Shown here piece by piece: positions 38,554-47,036 of a stretch of 64,000 nt of DNA. The notes beneath the pieces are model-generated. The model was not told the origin of the DNA, made no database searches, and saw only the letters and a list, made by a program, of their open reading frames with translations. How positions within the stretch are numbered: the first letter of the stretch is position 1; each line of letters opens with the position of its first letter. This DNA comes from Methylobacterium currus (GTDB lineage: Bacteria; Pseudomonadota; Alphaproteobacteria; Rhizobiales; Beijerinckiaceae): the NCBI RefSeq assembly GCF_003058325.1, contig NZ_CP028843.1, positions 5,685,001 through 5,749,000 on the forward strand. The letters are read 5' to 3'. The position numbers and the translations under genes were made by a program.

Positions 38554-39692
38554 CTGCGCCGGCATTCCCGCTCCCGACGACCGTCGCGGCCCCGGCCTGC
38601 GAGATCACGACCCTCGCATCCTTGAGCCGCGAGCCCGCGTCCTGGGACGCCCTGGTCGCCCGTGCCGCCGGGCCGACGCCCGATTATGCGCGCCGCGTGC
38701 TGGAGGCGCATCGCGACCACGGGCTCGCCCCGGCGGACCTGCCCTGCCTCGCGGTGCGCGCCGGCCCGGACCTGCTGGCGCTGCTGCCTTACCGGACGGG
38801 GCGCGGCCCCCTCGGGCTCGGCCGGATCGCCCGGCCCTTCGCCTCGCCCTACCTCACCGTGACGGCGCCCCTCGTGGTTGCCGGGACGGAGGGCGTCCCG
38901 GCCCTGGCGGCGCTCGTCGCCGGGATGCGAACGCTCGGGCAACCGTGGTGGTGGCCGCTCCTGCCGGCGGACGAATCGCCCCTCCTCGCCGCGCTCGCCC
39001 GCGACGGCTGGGGCAGCGCCGAGGTCTCGGGTTTCTCACGCCCGGTGCTCGACCGGCGCGCGAGCCACGACATCTTCCTCAGGGAGCATCCGCACAAGGG
39101 CCGGCTCAAGGACCTGCGCCGGCGACGCCGGCGCCTCGACGAGGCCGGCATCGTCACGGTCGAGGCGATCGGGCCGGACGGGGACCTGGCCGGCGCGGTC
39201 GCGGCATTCCTCGATCTGGAGCGGCGCGGCTGGAAGGGGCGGGCCGGCACCGCGCTCGCCTGCCGGCCGCAGACCGAAGGCCTTGCGAAAGACCTGTTCC
39301 GGGCCGGCGGCGGGCCGGTGACGGCGCGGGCCGACCTCCTGCGCCTCGACGGGCGGGTGGTCGCCGCGAGCCTCGCGCTGGTCTGCGGCGGCACCGCGAC
39401 GCTGCTCAAGACCGCCTACGACGAGGCGTTGCGCGCGCTCGCCCCGGGCGTGCTGCTCGAGGCCGAGATCGTGCGGGCCCTGCACGAGACCCGGTTCGCC
39501 GACCGGCTCGATTCGGCGACGCTGGCGAGCGCGGTGCTCGACGACCTCTACCCCGAGCGCACCCGCATCGCCGAAATCGTGGTCTCGCCGCGGGGCGGGC
39601 CCGCGCCCGAGCGGATCGCCGCCCGGGCCCGGCGGCAGCACGCCGCGAAAGCCTGGCTCAGGGCGCGGCTCGCCCGCCTGCGGGGCCGCTGA
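38550..39692 (+). CDS. GNAT acetyltransferase of the BioF2/CelD type
   Basis: A 380-residue protein resembling the CelD/BcsL-like acyltransferases (Acetyltransf_6) associated with exopolysaccharide and cellulose genes. The middle region contains LREHPHKGRLKDLRRRRRRL and AFLDLERRGWKGRAGTALA, followed by TLLKTAYDEALRALAPGVLL, the acetyl-CoA-fold segment seen in this family. It is coupled to the flippase by an ATGA overlap. Its role is probably N- or O-acylation of a sugar. The 3' end overlaps the convergent trmO gene by 35 bp. Confidence 0.85.
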   Translation: MTAPAFPLPTTVAAPACEITTLASLSREPASWDALVARAAGPTPDYARRVLEAHRDHGLAPADLPCLAVRAGPDLLALLPYRTGRGPLGLGRIARPFASPYLTVTAPLVVAGTEGVPALAALVAGMRTLGQPWWWPLLPADESPLLAALARDGWGSAEVSGFSRPVLDRRASHDIFLREHPHKGRLKDLRRRRRRLDEAGIVTVEAIGPDGDLAGAVAAFLDLERRGWKGRAGTALACRPQTEGLAKDLFRAGGGPVTARADLLRLDGRVVAASLALVCGGTATLLKTAYDEALRALAPGVLLEAEIVRALHETRFADRLDSATLASAVLDDLYPERTRIAEIVVSPRGGPAPERIAARARRQHAAKAWLRARLARLRGR

Positions 39693-40197
39693 CAGCGGCC
39701 GCCCTCTCCGCCTCCCGCCAGCCGACCCTGGCGTCCGGCCGCGCATCGGTCGAGGCGAAGTAGGGTTTGATGTCGAGGAGCGGCGTGCCGTCGAGGCAGT
39801 CGAGCCCGCGCACCCGCAGGGTGCCGCCGTCGATCCCCAGGAGTTCCACCACCGAGACGGCGATCGGATTCGGACGGGCCGGCGAGCGCAGCGCGAAGGT
39901 GCCGCGAGAGTCCGGCGCGTGGCGGGGCTGCTGCGCCACCAGGTTCCGCGGCGCCCGGTCCATCCAGTAGAGCACGATCAGGTGGGTGGTGCCCTCGAGG
40001 CTCCGCAAGCCCGGGGCGAAGCGGGGATCGACCTCCAGGGTGCAGACCGCGTCCGATTGCGCCGAATTGCGCGGGCACTCCGCCCGCTCGGTCCAGGGCG
40101 TGCGCACCCGGCCGACGAAGTAGAGGCCGGCATCGAACGCCTCCGGCAGGGCGATGCTCTCCTCGCCCGGCCGCGGGCCGAAATCCGCTTGCGTCAT
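39658..40197 (-). CDS. trmO: tRNA t6A37 methyltransferase, TrmO/TsaA-like
   Basis: A 179-residue protein of the TsaA/TrmO family, which N6-methylates threonylcarbamoyl-adenosine 37 in certain tRNAs with SAM. Signatures include YFVGRVRTPWTERAECP near the N-terminus, HLIVLYWMDRAPRNL and FALRSPARPNPIAVSVVELL, the family core. ATG 40197 (MTQADFGPRPGEE) is chosen over an upstream start. The C-terminus, including DIKPYFASTDARPDARVGW, is conserved. It converges on the acetyltransferase gene with a 35-bp overlap of coding ends. Confidence 0.9.
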   Translation of the reverse strand: MTQADFGPRPGEESIALPEAFDAGLYFVGRVRTPWTERAECPRNSAQSDAVCTLEVDPRFAPGLRSLEGTTHLIVLYWMDRAPRNLVAQQPRHAPDSRGTFALRSPARPNPIAVSVVELLGIDGGTLRVRGLDCLDGTPLLDIKPYFASTDARPDARVGWREAERAAAVSGPAGGRAAP

Positions 40198-40289
40198 CTG
40201 ACGTCCCACGATCAGGGCGGGATCCGGGTCGCCCCGCCGCTCCACCCAGTATAGGCTGGCCGCCAGGGCATCAGGGAGACCGATCGACC

Positions 40290-41768
40290 GTGTTCGCCGA
40301 CGAGCTGAGACCGATGGAGACGGTGGCCGACCCCGAGACGGCGGTCGACCGCCTGGCGGCGCTCCACGCCGCCGCCACCGGGAGCCTGCGGGACGCGCTC
40401 GCCCGCTTCCTCGCGGACGGTGTGCCCCCCGACGCCGCCGAGCGGCTGACCTTCCGCTATCCCGAGCTGCGCCTGACCTACCGCCCGACCGGGCCGCTGC
40501 CGCGGATCACCCGCGCCACCGCGAAGTTCCAGGGGCCGGGCGTCTACGCCACCACCCTGACCCAGCCGGCGCATTTCCGCGCCTACCTGCTCGAGCAGCT
40601 GCGCCCCCTGGTGCAGGATTACGGCGCCACGATCGAGGTGGGCCTGAGCGCCCAGGAGATCCCGTACCCCTACGTCGTCGAGCCCGGGGCGGAGCTCGCC
40701 CGCGGCGTCACCTCGAGCGACCTCGCGCGCTACTTCCCGACGCCGATGCTGTCGAGCGTCGGCGACGAGATCGCCGACGGCCTGTGGCTGGAGGCCGGCG
40801 ACGAGCCCCGGCCGCTCGCCCTGTTCGACGGGCCGCGGGTCGATTACTCGCTGCGCCGCCTCGTGCACTATACCGGGGCCGATTGGCGCCAGATCCAGCC
40901 CTGGATCCTGCTCACCAACTATCACCGCTACGTCGACCAGTTCGTGCGGGTCGGCCTGAAGGCGCTGGCCGCCGAGCCCGAGCGCTATGCCCGCCTGGTC
41001 CTGCCCGGTGGCGTCGCGGTGGAGGCCGGGGACGCCGCCGGCGCGCAGGCCGACGCGCTGATCGCCGCCTCGCCCTGGCACCGCTTCCAGATGCCGGCCT
41101 ATCACCTCGTCGCGCGGGACGGACAGGGGACCAGCCTGGTCAATATCGGCGTCGGTCCCTCCAACGCCAAGACGATCACCGATCACCTGGCGGTGCTGCG
41201 GCCGCATTGCTGGCTGATGGTCGGCCATTGCGGGGGCCTGCGCCAGTCGCAGACCATCGGCGACTACGTGCTGGCCCACGGCTATCTGCGCCGCGACCGG
41301 ATCCTCGACGAGGTCGTGCCGCCCGACGTGCCGATCCCGGCGCTCGCCGAGGTCCAGGTGGCGTTGCAGGAGGCCGCCGCCAGCGTCACCGGCGAGCGGG
41401 CCGAGGCCCTGAAGCAGCGCCTGCGCACCGGCACGGTCGTGACCTACGACGATCGCAACTGGGAGCTGCGCTGGTCGCAGGAACGGCGGCGGATCAACCT
41501 GTCCCGGGCGATCGGCGTCGACATGGAGAGCGGCACCATCGCGGCGCAGGGCTACCGCCTGCGGGTGCCCTATGGCACGCTGCTCTGCGTCTCCGACAAG
41601 CCGCTGCACGGCGAGATCAAGCTGCCGGGCGCCGCCAACGCCTTCTACGAGCGGGCGGTCGGCGAGCACCTCTTGATCGGGCTCGCGACCCTCGAGTCCC
41701 TGAGGCGCAACCGCCACGGACTGCATTCGCGCAAGCTGCGAAGCTTCGACGAGCCGGCCTTCCGGTAG
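40290..41768 (+). CDS. amn: AMP nucleosidase
   Basis: A 492-residue enzyme hydrolysing AMP to adenine and ribose 5-phosphate. It has the family N-terminal domain (KFQGPGVYATTLTQPAHFRAY) and the phosphorylase-like C-terminal domain with NIGVGPSNAKTITDHLAVLR, HCGGLRQSQTIGDYVLAHGY and IGVDMESGTIAAQGYRLRVP, where the Glu of DMESG contacts the ribose. I use GTG 40290, about 12 nt after AGGGAG; ATG 40314 is an alternative. The next gene begins 8 nt after its stop. Confidence 0.93.
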   Translation: MFADELRPMETVADPETAVDRLAALHAAATGSLRDALARFLADGVPPDAAERLTFRYPELRLTYRPTGPLPRITRATAKFQGPGVYATTLTQPAHFRAYLLEQLRPLVQDYGATIEVGLSAQEIPYPYVVEPGAELARGVTSSDLARYFPTPMLSSVGDEIADGLWLEAGDEPRPLALFDGPRVDYSLRRLVHYTGADWRQIQPWILLTNYHRYVDQFVRVGLKALAAEPERYARLVLPGGVAVEAGDAAGAQADALIAASPWHRFQMPAYHLVARDGQGTSLVNIGVGPSNAKTITDHLAVLRPHCWLMVGHCGGLRQSQTIGDYVLAHGYLRRDRILDEVVPPDVPIPALAEVQVALQEAAASVTGERAEALKQRLRTGTVVTYDDRNWELRWSQERRRINLSRAIGVDMESGTIAAQGYRLRVPYGTLLCVSDKPLHGEIKLPGAANAFYERAVGEHLLIGLATLESLRRNRHGLHSRKLRSFDEPAFR

Positions 41769-41775
41769 AACGCCC

Positions 41776-42279
41776 GTGCCGCTGCCGATCTCGAACAGCC
41801 GTCAGGTCGCCGTGGCGGACGGCACCGCCGAGCGCGTCGTCGCGGTCGCCGACCTCGCCGTGTCGCTCGGCGTCGACGCACTGATCCGCCTGCACGAGGC
41901 GGATTTTGCGGGGCTGGCGGGCGTCGGCCGCGACCTCGTCCACTTCAACCTCGAGCGCACGATCAACCGCGCCGGCCTGCGCTACGCCCTGCTGCCGATC
42001 CTGCGGCCCGGCTTCCGGCGGCCGGGCGGGCCCGAGGAACTGCCGGTCCTCGACCCGACCCGGTTCCGGACCGGTCTCTGCGTGGAGGTGCGCCAGCGCG
42101 TGCCGGTGGCGGCGGTGACGCCGGAGCTGTTCCGGGTCTCGCTGCCGACGATCCGCGACGCCGACGCCCTGGCGGCGGCCCTGGTGCGCCGCTACGCCGG
42201 CCTGTTCCCCGATCTGTGTCCGGCGGACCTCGTGGCGCGGGGCTGCGCGATCACGCGGCTGCAGCTCGACGAGCGCTGA
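41776..42279 (+). CDS. Conserved hypothetical protein downstream of amn
   Basis: 167 residues from GTG 41776, 8 nt after the AMP nucleosidase stop and therefore probably co-transcribed. No signal peptide or membrane helix. Features are ADLAVSLGVDALIRLHEADF, a likely alpha/beta start, and VEVRQRVPVAAVTPELFRVS. I do not recognise the family. The position suggests a link to adenylate turnover, but this is only context. Confidence 0.6.
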   Translation: MPLPISNSRQVAVADGTAERVVAVADLAVSLGVDALIRLHEADFAGLAGVGRDLVHFNLERTINRAGLRYALLPILRPGFRRPGGPEELPVLDPTRFRTGLCVEVRQRVPVAAVTPELFRVSLPTIRDADALAAALVRRYAGLFPDLCPADLVARGCAITRLQLDER

Positions 42280-42577
42280 GCGGACGGTTGCGCGGCGGCC
42301 TTGCGCTTGTCCTTGCACGATGTCCTTGCGCGCGCCTGACGAGGATTCGGGGCGGTTTTCCCTTGGGAAAAGGCCGGCGGCGAAAGGATGAGACAAATGT
42401 CCTGCCCGAGTGTCCATCCGTGCCGGCGACCGGTGATCGATCGCCGCTGACCCAAGATTAGCTGTGCAATTCTACGCCGCGCGGGCCGGGCCGCTCGAAT
42501 CCGCCGCCATGCTTTACCGCTTCGCAACCGGCTCGCCGTCACGGTGTCGGGAGCCGAGGCTGGACCGCGAACCTCCC

Positions 42578-44923
42578 ATGCTGCAGACCGCCGACACCTT
42601 GCTCGCCCTGCATGACGGGCGGCTCATCGGTCTGGCGCTGCTGATCGGCGTCCTCGCGGCGATCACCATGATCGACCTGTTCCAGCACGCCCGCGCCACC
42701 AGCGGCAGCAGCCGGGGGATCTGGATCTCGGCTGCCGGCATCGCCGGCGGGTTCGGGCTGTGGGCGAGCCAGTTCATCGCGCAGGCCTCGATCCGCCCCG
42801 CCGCCGAGATCCTGCGCGGCAGCGAGACCCTGTTGCTCGGCCTCGTGCTCATGGTGCTCCTCGCCGGGGCGGGCCTGCGGGCCGCCGTCTCGGCGCCCCG
42901 GCGCGTCGCCACCGCCCTCGGCGGGGGCCTGATCGGCTTAGGGCTCGCGGCGGTCGGTGCCGCGGTATCGGCGGGCCTGCCGGGGGCGGGTGGGCCGGCC
43001 TGGAGCGCGGGCCTCGTCCTGTCCGGCGTCGCCGGAATGGTCCTGTCCGGCCTCGCCCTGGGCTGCAGCCTGCGGGAGAGCCCGGCGCGCCGCGCCGTGG
43101 GGGCCCTGTGCCTGTCCGGCGCCGTGATGCTGCCGCATGCCGTCGGCCTTGCCGCGGCGGGCGGCGGGCTGAAGCCGGTCATGCTCGATGGTGAGTTCGC
43201 CGCCTCCCTCGGCTTCGCCAGCCTGACGCTGCTCGTCCTGTCCTTCCTCGGCCTGACCCTGGACAGCCGCGTCCGGCGCCGCCGCGAGTCGCAGGACCTG
43301 ATGAGCAGCCTCGCCGATGCGGCGGTGGAGGGCATCGCGATCTGCGAGGGCGGCCGCATCGTGACCGTCAATACCAGCCTCGCCGAGCTGATCGGGCGGG
43401 CGCCGGCGGCGCTGACCGGCCGGCCGATCGGCGAGATCCTGCCCGACACGGTGGTCGCGCGCCTCGATGCCGGCCCGGACGGCCGGGCGATCGAGGCCGA
43501 GCTCGTCGGTGCCGGCGGCGAGGCGCTGCCGGTCGAGGTGATCCGCCGCCCGGTCGGCAACCGGCCCTGCCGCGCCATCGCCGTGCGCGACCTGCGGGCG
43601 CGGCGCCAGGCCGAGCGCGACATCCAGTTCCTGGCCCATCACGACACCCTGACCGGCCTGCCGAACCGGACGACCTTCCGCGCCCGCCTCGACGAGGAGA
43701 TCGCCCTGGCGCGGGCCGGCGGCCGGCTGGTGGCGGTGCTCTGCCTCGACCTCGACCGGTTCAAGGACGTCAACGACCTCTACGGCCACGCCATGGGCGA
43801 CGGACTCCTCCAGGCCCTGGCGCGCTGGGTCGCGCCGGTGCTGGGGCCGCGACACATGATGGCCCGCCTGGGCGGCGACGAGTTCGCGATCCTCCTGCCG
43901 GACGTCGAGCGGGACGAGGCCGGCCGGATCGCCGAGGAGGTCCTGCGAGTGATCCGCGAGGGCAACCAGCGGGCGGGAAGAGGGCCGATCCTGGCGACCA
44001 GCATCGGCATCGCGCTCTGCCCGACCGATGCGGAGGACGGGCAGACCCTGCTCAACCACGCCGATGCCGCGCTCTACTGCGCCAAGAATCATGGGCGGGG
44101 CGTGCACCGGTTCTTCGAGCCGGTCCTCGCGGCGCAGATCCGCGACCGCCGCTCCCTCGAGCATGACCTGCGCCACGCCGTCGAGCGCGGCGAGCTGAGG
44201 GTCGTCTACCAGCCCCAGATGGCGATCGACAGCGGCGTCGTGGTGGGCTTCGAGGCCTTGCTGCGCTGGCACCATCCGGAGCGCGGCACCGTCCCGCCCG
44301 ACCTGTTCATCCCGATCGCCGAGGAGACCGGCAGCATCTTACAGATCGGCGAGTGGGTGCTGCGCGAGACCTGCCGCGAGGCCGCCTCCTGGCAGAAGCC
44401 CCTGCGCATCGCCGTCAACGTCTCGGCGGTCCAGCTCCACGCCCCGGGCTTCTCGGAGCTGGTGCACGAGGTGCTGTTCACCACCGGCCTCGCGCCCGCC
44501 CGCCTGGAGCTCGAGATCACCGAGACGGCGCTGGTGCGCGACCCGGTCCGGGCGCTCACCGCCCTGCGGCGGGTCAAGGCGATGGGGGTGCGGATCGCGA
44601 TGGACGATTTCGGCACCGGCTATTCGTCGCTGTCGAACCTGCGCGCCTTCCCGTTCGACAAGATCAAGATCGACCGCTCGTTCATCCGCGCCGTCGACGT
44701 CAACCGGGAGACCGCCGCGATCATGCGGGCGGTGCTCGGCCTCGGGCGCGGCCTCGGGCTGCCGGTCCTGGCCGAGGGCGTCGAGACCTCGGCCGAGCTG
44801 GCCTTCCTCGGCGCCGAGGCCTGTCAGGAGGCGCAGGGCTACCTCCTCGGTCGCCCGGGCCCGATCGCGCAATTCGCCGAGCATACCAGTGAGGGGCCCG
44901 GCGGCGAGAATGCGGCGGCATGA
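42578..44923 (+). CDS. GGDEF/EAL cyclic-di-GMP protein with degenerate MHYT-like membrane sensor
   Basis: 781 residues. The first 235 contain about seven membrane helices laid out as in MHYT sensors, but the metal-binding motifs have changed: where MHYT proteins carry THFIAM and AMHYTGM, this one has SQFIAQA and AAVGAAVS. A PAS domain (about 255-375) follows, then GGDEF with an intact GGDEF signature (ARLGGDEFAILLPD) and an EAL domain starting YQPQMAIDSG with EALLRWHHP and DDFGTGYSSLSNL. Both synthase and phosphodiesterase motifs look functional. ATG 42578 starts a credible leader; the longer reading is unlikely. It would set cellular c-di-GMP and thus motility or biofilm formation. Confidence 0.9.
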   Translation: MLQTADTLLALHDGRLIGLALLIGVLAAITMIDLFQHARATSGSSRGIWISAAGIAGGFGLWASQFIAQASIRPAAEILRGSETLLLGLVLMVLLAGAGLRAAVSAPRRVATALGGGLIGLGLAAVGAAVSAGLPGAGGPAWSAGLVLSGVAGMVLSGLALGCSLRESPARRAVGALCLSGAVMLPHAVGLAAAGGGLKPVMLDGEFAASLGFASLTLLVLSFLGLTLDSRVRRRRESQDLMSSLADAAVEGIAICEGGRIVTVNTSLAELIGRAPAALTGRPIGEILPDTVVARLDAGPDGRAIEAELVGAGGEALPVEVIRRPVGNRPCRAIAVRDLRARRQAERDIQFLAHHDTLTGLPNRTTFRARLDEEIALARAGGRLVAVLCLDLDRFKDVNDLYGHAMGDGLLQALARWVAPVLGPRHMMARLGGDEFAILLPDVERDEAGRIAEEVLRVIREGNQRAGRGPILATSIGIALCPTDAEDGQTLLNHADAALYCAKNHGRGVHRFFEPVLAAQIRDRRSLEHDLRHAVERGELRVVYQPQMAIDSGVVVGFEALLRWHHPERGTVPPDLFIPIAEETGSILQIGEWVLRETCREAASWQKPLRIAVNVSAVQLHAPGFSELVHEVLFTTGLAPARLELEITETALVRDPVRALTALRRVKAMGVRIAMDDFGTGYSSLSNLRAFPFDKIKIDRSFIRAVDVNRETAAIMRAVLGLGRGLGLPVLAEGVETSAELAFLGAEACQEAQGYLLGRPGPIAQFAEHTSEGPGGENAAA

Positions 44924-44958
44924 GCCGCGGGGCCGATCCGGATCGCGGGCCTTGACGC

Positions 44959-45489
44959 TCAGTCCACCCGCCGCAGGCCTTGCGCGAAGCGCTTCGCATT
45001 GGCGACGTAGCGGTCGGCCGAGGCGCGCAGAGACGCCACCGCCGCCTCGTCCAGCACCCGCACCGCCTTGGCGGGGGCCCCGACGATCAGGCTGTTGTCG
45101 GGAAATTCCTTGCCCTCGGTGACGAGGGCGTTGGCGCCGACGAGGCAGTTGCGGCCGATCCTGGCGCCGTTGAGGATCGTCGCGCCCATCCCGATCAGCG
45201 AATTGTCGCCGATCGTGCAGCCATGCACGATGGCCCCGTGCCCGACCGTGATGCCCTGCCCAAGGGTCAGTGGGAAGCCCGCATCGGTATGGAGCACCGC
45301 GCCTTCCTGGATGTTGGTGCGGTCGCCGACCGTGATCGGCTCGTTGTCGCCGCGGATGACCGCGCCGAACCACACCCCGACCTCGCGGCCGAGCCGCACG
45401 CGACCAATCACGTGGGCGTCCGGCGCGATCCAGGCGCTGCCATCCTCGGGCAGGATCGGGCTGACAGTGTCGAGGGCGTAGAGCGGCAT
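44959..45489 (-). CDS. Gamma-class carbonic anhydrase family protein
   Basis: A 176-residue left-handed beta-helix protein with hexapeptide repeats ([30 protein letters not shown]). The three zinc-ligand His positions of gamma carbonic anhydrases appear in [13 protein letters not shown] and nearby. Size matches CaiE/PaaY/YrdA-like members, many of which have weak or undetermined activity. ATG 45489 begins MPLYALD. A 16-bp tandem array lies immediately upstream, between this gene and the oxidoreductase on the same strand. Confidence 0.88.
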   Translation of the reverse strand: MPLYALDTVSPILPEDGSAWIAPDAHVIGRVRLGREVGVWFGAVIRGDNEPITVGDRTNIQEGAVLHTDAGFPLTLGQGITVGHGAIVHGCTIGDNSLIGMGATILNGARIGRNCLVGANALVTEGKEFPDNSLIVGAPAKAVRVLDEAAVASLRASADRYVANAKRFAQGLRRVD

Positions 45490-45569
45490 CGTGGGATCCT
45501 CCGGTGGTTGAGGCCTCCTTTCGCATGCCGGACGGGCGCCGTCAGCCCGATCAACCCAGGTCCGGTCAC

Positions 45570-45670
45570 CCCAAGGCTCCTTCAACCCAAGGCTCCTTCA
45601 ACCCGAGGCTCCTTCAACTCAAGGCTCCTTCAACTCAAGGCCCCTCAAACCAAGGCTCCTCAAACCAGGG
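45570..45670. repeat. 16/15-bp tandem array, about six units
   Basis: Units of CCCAAGGCTCCTTCAA start at 45570, 45586, 45602 and 45618 with one or two changes, followed by shortened 15-bp variants to about 45670. The array spans the stop codon of the Gfo/Idh oxidoreductase gene (45660) and the spacer before the carbonic anhydrase. There are no unique spacers, so this is a minisatellite and not a CRISPR array. Confidence 0.92.
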
Positions 45671-46784
45671 CCCACGGCATCGGCGCCACCGCCCCGGCCC
45701 GGGAGGCGATCACCTGATGGCCGGTGGCGTTGCCGGCAGTCTGGATCGCCAGGGCCACCTCGGTCAGGTGCAGGGCGAGGTCGGCGTCGAGGCGGCTCGC
45801 CCGCCCTTCCGCCCGCGCCGCCAGCATCTCCTGCGGACCGAGGGCGAAGTTCATTGCCGTCACCCCCTTCCGCCTGACCTTGGCGTGGGTCGGCGTCTTG
45901 ATGCGCAGGCGGCGGGTGAGGGGAGAATCGATCAGGCGGCGGCGCACCACGTGGCGGCGGCGCACCCGTACGGCGGACTCGTTCGACCAGCACTCGGCGA
46001 CCTCCAGGATGCCCTCGTCGCCGAAGATGCGGAGAGAGTGGTCGTGCGGCGCGACCACCGAGCAGGTGAGGCGGGCCACCATTCCGCTCTCGAAGAACAG
46101 CGAGGCGCAGGCATAGGTCGGCGCCGCCGCGGACCCGTCGGCGAGGGTCAGGCCCAGCACGTCGGCGGAGGCGGACGCGACCCGGGTCACCGAGCCGAAC
46201 ATCGCGATCAGCCAGGTCAGGTAGTAGCCCGCATGCTGGAGGGCGCAGCCCACCGCCAGCTCGTCCTGCACCGGCCAGGGCGCGCCGGATTCGCTGCGCC
46301 AGGTCGTGTGCGGCGCGCGGATCAGGAAGCCGTCGTCGATCTCGGCGTAGACGAGCCGGGGCGTGCCGATGACGCGCTCGCGCAGGGCCTTCCAGACGGT
46401 CTGGGCGCTCTCGCCGAGGGCGCTGCACGGCGCCGAGGCGAGCATCACGCCCCGCTCGGTCGCGATCCTGTGCAGGTGGCGGGCATCGTCCAGCCGGGTG
46501 GCCAGCGGCTTCTCCGAGTAGACCGGCAGCCCGGCCTCCAGGCAGGCCAGGCTCACGGCGTAGTGCGAGCCCGGATTGGTCAGGTTGAGGATCAGGTCGG
46601 GCCGGCGGCCGATCAGGTCGTCGAGGCTCGCGGCGGCCGGGACGCGCCAGTACTTGCGGAAGGCGTGCAGCCGGTCGCGATCGATGTCCCACGCCCCGAC
46701 GACCGTCACCTCCGGCACGGTCGCCAGGGAGCGCATGTAGTAATCGGCCACGAATCCCGTGCCGACGATGCCGATGCTCGCCAC
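45660..46784 (-). CDS. Gfo/Idh/MocA family oxidoreductase
   Basis: A 374-residue NAD(P)-dependent dehydrogenase. The Rossmann motif is IGIVGTGFVADYYMRSL, followed by the diagnostic SEKPLATRLDDARHL (the EKP loop) and a C-terminal beta-sheet domain. Members oxidise or reduce sugars, inositols and biliverdin-like substrates; the substrate here is unknown. I favour GTG 46784, after a GGGAGCAGGG leader, because the Rossmann strand starts there. The extreme C-terminus overlaps a tandem array. Confidence 0.85.
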   Translation of the reverse strand: MASIGIVGTGFVADYYMRSLATVPEVTVVGAWDIDRDRLHAFRKYWRVPAAASLDDLIGRRPDLILNLTNPGSHYAVSLACLEAGLPVYSEKPLATRLDDARHLHRIATERGVMLASAPCSALGESAQTVWKALRERVIGTPRLVYAEIDDGFLIRAPHTTWRSESGAPWPVQDELAVGCALQHAGYYLTWLIAMFGSVTRVASASADVLGLTLADGSAAAPTYACASLFFESGMVARLTCSVVAPHDHSLRIFGDEGILEVAECWSNESAVRVRRRHVVRRRLIDSPLTRRLRIKTPTHAKVRRKGVTAMNFALGPQEMLAARAEGRASRLDADLALHLTEVALAIQTAGNATGHQVIASRAGAVAPMPWALV

Positions 46785-47036
46785 CTGCCCTGCTCCCCGA
46801 TCCCGTGTTGCGCCGCGAAGGCTAGACCAGGGTGCGGCAAATCGAGCGGGCGCAAAGGGCCGAGGAGCGGCCAGCACTCCAGTGGAGGATGAAGTCGCGC
46901 CTTACCGCTTTCGGAGAAAAAGCGACGGTCCGCCAGGACGAGTGGAACGGTATGGGAGTATCTAGTCTGCCGAATGACAGGACCACGGCCGTGCCCGGCA
47001 AGTGGAGGCGCCAGCCTACCGACTCGGGTCGATATC

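Noticed and set aside
42356..42371. Inverted repeat TTTTCCC-TT-GGGAAAA upstream of the GGDEF/EAL gene
   Set aside because: Short, 200 bp from the start and without a T-tail; chance occurrence cannot be excluded.
45570..45670. Possible CRISPR array
   Set aside because: Units are contiguous with no spacers, 15-16 bp long and divergent; this is a minisatellite, and no cas genes are present.
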